Assembly: GCA_035235625.1 (NCBI GenBank) | Contig: CP141148.1 | Span: forward strand, 16,059,057-16,123,056 | Origin: Saururus chinensis | Lineage: Eukaryota > Streptophyta > Magnoliopsida > Piperales > Saururaceae | Reading direction: 5' to 3' | Length of the DNA stretch: 64,000 nt | Shown here: positions 61,925 to 64,000 of the stretch, in pieces | How positions within the stretch are numbered: position 1 is the first letter of the stretch | Layout: every line of letters starts with the position of its first letter | Made by a program: the position numbers and the translations under genes | The notes under the pieces: generated by a model | What the model saw: only the letters and a program-made list of their open reading frames with translations | What the model was told of the DNA's origin: nothing | Database searches by the model: none

Positions 61925-64000
61925 AAATTCAAATGAAGCAATTCTTTATGCTCATTCTTAATGAGCTCCGTTGCCTTGTTATTATACTTGTTAAATGAAT
62001 AGAATGATATGAATTGACCTAGAGTGTTCCAATTGGTTCATCGTTTAGTGTGTTTGATTTATATATATAAGTTTTGAAAAAGAGTGCGTATTTTTTTAAG
62101 TTTGAAGGACACATTCTTGTTGAGCTTGGGTGCTTTCTTAAACTAATTAAAAGAATTTAAGGTCTTATATTGAGCTCGTTTGGTCTAACAGGTTCATCGT
62201 AGTGTGATTGGTTCACACTTACGTACTTAACAAATGAGTATATATTTATTTAAAAGTTTGACATGGACATTCTTAATGGGCTTTGGTGCTCTATTCTTTA
62301 ACTAGTTGAATGAATAAAGGGTCATAATTGAGCTAGAGCGGTTCAATTGGGGCATCACTTGATGTATTTGATTCATGATTATAAATATAACAAATGAATA
62401 GAAGGTTTTATTTAACTTTAAACGATACAATACTTTGTGCTCATTCTTAACGAGCTCCGTTGATTGGTTAATATACTTGTTAATCTAATAGAATATATAA
62501 CTAGACCTAGAGTGGTCCGATTAGTTCATCATTTAGTATATTTGATTTCTACATACTAATTTAGCAAATGTGTGCAATTTTTTGTAAAAGTTTGAAGGAC
62601 ACATTTTTAACGAGCTTGGGTCCTTGTTCCTAAAAATGTTAAAAAGAATGAAAGGAATTGAATTGAGCTAGAGCATTCTCATTGGGCCATCACTCTATGC
62701 ATTTCATTAATAATTATGACTGTCATAATGGGTAGGACTTATTTAATTTTAAACGATACAATGCTTTGTACTCATTCTTTATGAGCTTCATTGATTTATT
62801 AATGTACTAGTTAGTCGAATAGAATGATATAACTACTCCTTGAGGGGTGCAATTGGTTTATTGTTTAGTGAGTTTGATTCATATTTACAAACTTAACAAA
62901 TGAGTGCGCATTTATTTAAAAGTTTAATGTAGACATACTTTATGAACTTGGGTGCTTTGTTTCTAAGCTAGTGGAATTAATAAATGGACATAAATTGAGC
63001 TAAAGTGGGGTAATTGGTACATCACTCTATGTATTTGATTCATGATTACGAATATAACAAATGAGTGCAAGGTATCATTTAATTTAAAAGATGCAATACT
63101 TTTTGCTCAATCTTAATGAGATCTATTTCCTTCTTAATATACTCCTTAAACGAATAAAATGATATAACTTGACCTAGAGTGTTCCAATTGGTTCATCGTT
63201 TAGTGAGTTTGATTTATACACATGAATTTCGAAAAAGAGTGTGTATTTATTTAAAATTTAGAAGGACACATTCTTTAAGAGTTTGGGTGCCTTCTACCAA
63301 GACTAGTTAAAAGAAAGAAATGACTTATATTGTGCAGAGCAGTCGAATTGGGGTAGCACTTTGTGCATTTGATCAATGATTACGAATGTAAAAATTAGTG
63401 GGAGGCCTCAATTAACTTTAAACGATACAATTCTTTGTCCTCATTCTTAACAACTTCTGTTGATTTGTTCCTATACTAGTTAATTGAATGAAAGGGTATA
63501 ATTAGACCAATAGTGGTGCAATTATTTTTTCGTTTAGTGTGTTTAATTTATACATATGAATTTAGAAAATAAGTGCATAATTCTTTAAAAGTTTGAAGTA
63601 CAAAATCTCCACAAGCTTGGGTGCATTGTTCCTAAACTAATTAAATGAATGAAAGGACATAAATTGAGTACAGGTGCTATATGGGTGGCACCTTCTTCAT
63701 TTGCTTAATAATTAAGAACATAACAAATAAGTGAGAGGTCTCATTAAACTTCAAACGATAAAATGTTTTGTGCTCATTCCTATAGATCTCCATTGCTTTG
63801 TTCATTTACTAGTTAATTGAATAGAAGGGTATAACTAGAACTTGAGGGGTCTGATTGGTTAATCATTTAGTGCAATTAATTCTTACTTATGAACTTAACA
63901 AATGAGTATGCATTTATTTAAAAGTTTGATGTAGATACTATTGACGAGCTTTGGTTCTTTTTTTTCTAAATTGATCTGAACATAACAATGAGTGGAAGGT
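61925..64000 (+). repeat. Satellite array, block 5, running off the right edge
   Basis: It continues the B unit cut at 52546 (AAATTCAAATGAAGCAATTC then TTTATGCTCATTCTTAATG) and holds about six dimers to the window edge. The same A/B alternation is visible, for example AACGATACAATACTTTGTGC near 62420 and AACGATACAATGCTTTGTAC near 62750. The array end is outside the window. Confidence 0.9.

Overview
The window is nuclear DNA of a flowering plant, probably a eudicot. The genes have many introns with canonical GT/AG borders, their closest known relatives are plant-specific families, and at least two thirds of the sequence is repeats and transposons. I could not name the species from the sequence.

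Layout. (1) 455-612, minus: the first coding exon of a GRDP-type (glycine-rich domain) protein whose remainder lies beyond the left edge. (2) 3748-4028: a small MITE. (3) 4240-17630: a degraded Mutator-like element of the Ulp1-carrying (Kaonashi-like) kind. It has mudrA-like remnants on the plus strand, a Ulp1/DUF1985 pseudogene on the minus strand, a 3.3 kb LTR-type insertion, and an internal block duplicated in tandem. (4) 18276-24013, minus: a complete three-exon gene for a 190-residue plant protein with a C-terminal LxLxL (EAR-like) motif. (5) 25409-33494, plus: a complete ten-exon gene for a 635-residue ubiquitin-like/WLM metalloprotease/PUB protein of the Wss1 family (DNA-protein crosslink repair). 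Its first coding intron holds a gag-protease retroelement and a partial duplication of exon 1. Genes 4 and 5 are head to head across a short shared promoter region. (6) 34975-35729: a copia reverse transcriptase pseudogene.

From 35730 to the right edge the background is a diverged satellite array. Its roughly 330 bp repeat is itself a dimer of two related units of about 162 and 169 bp. The array is broken by dated layers of insertions: an unclassified repeat containing a 3,271 bp LTR-type element (target duplication TAAAA); a 2,632 bp non-autonomous LTR element (ATAGG) that has captured part of a PORR-domain gene; and a large LTR element (CATTT) whose left LTR was later split by a chromovirus (GGAAT) with nearly identical LTRs but a broken polyprotein.

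Only three host genes are supported: the GRDP exon, the EAR-motif gene and the WLM/PUB gene. The strongest unusual observations are the PORR capture, the dimeric satellite with its insertion order, and a dyad-rich ACACGATAT-type motif that fills the non-coding parts of the Mutator-like element.
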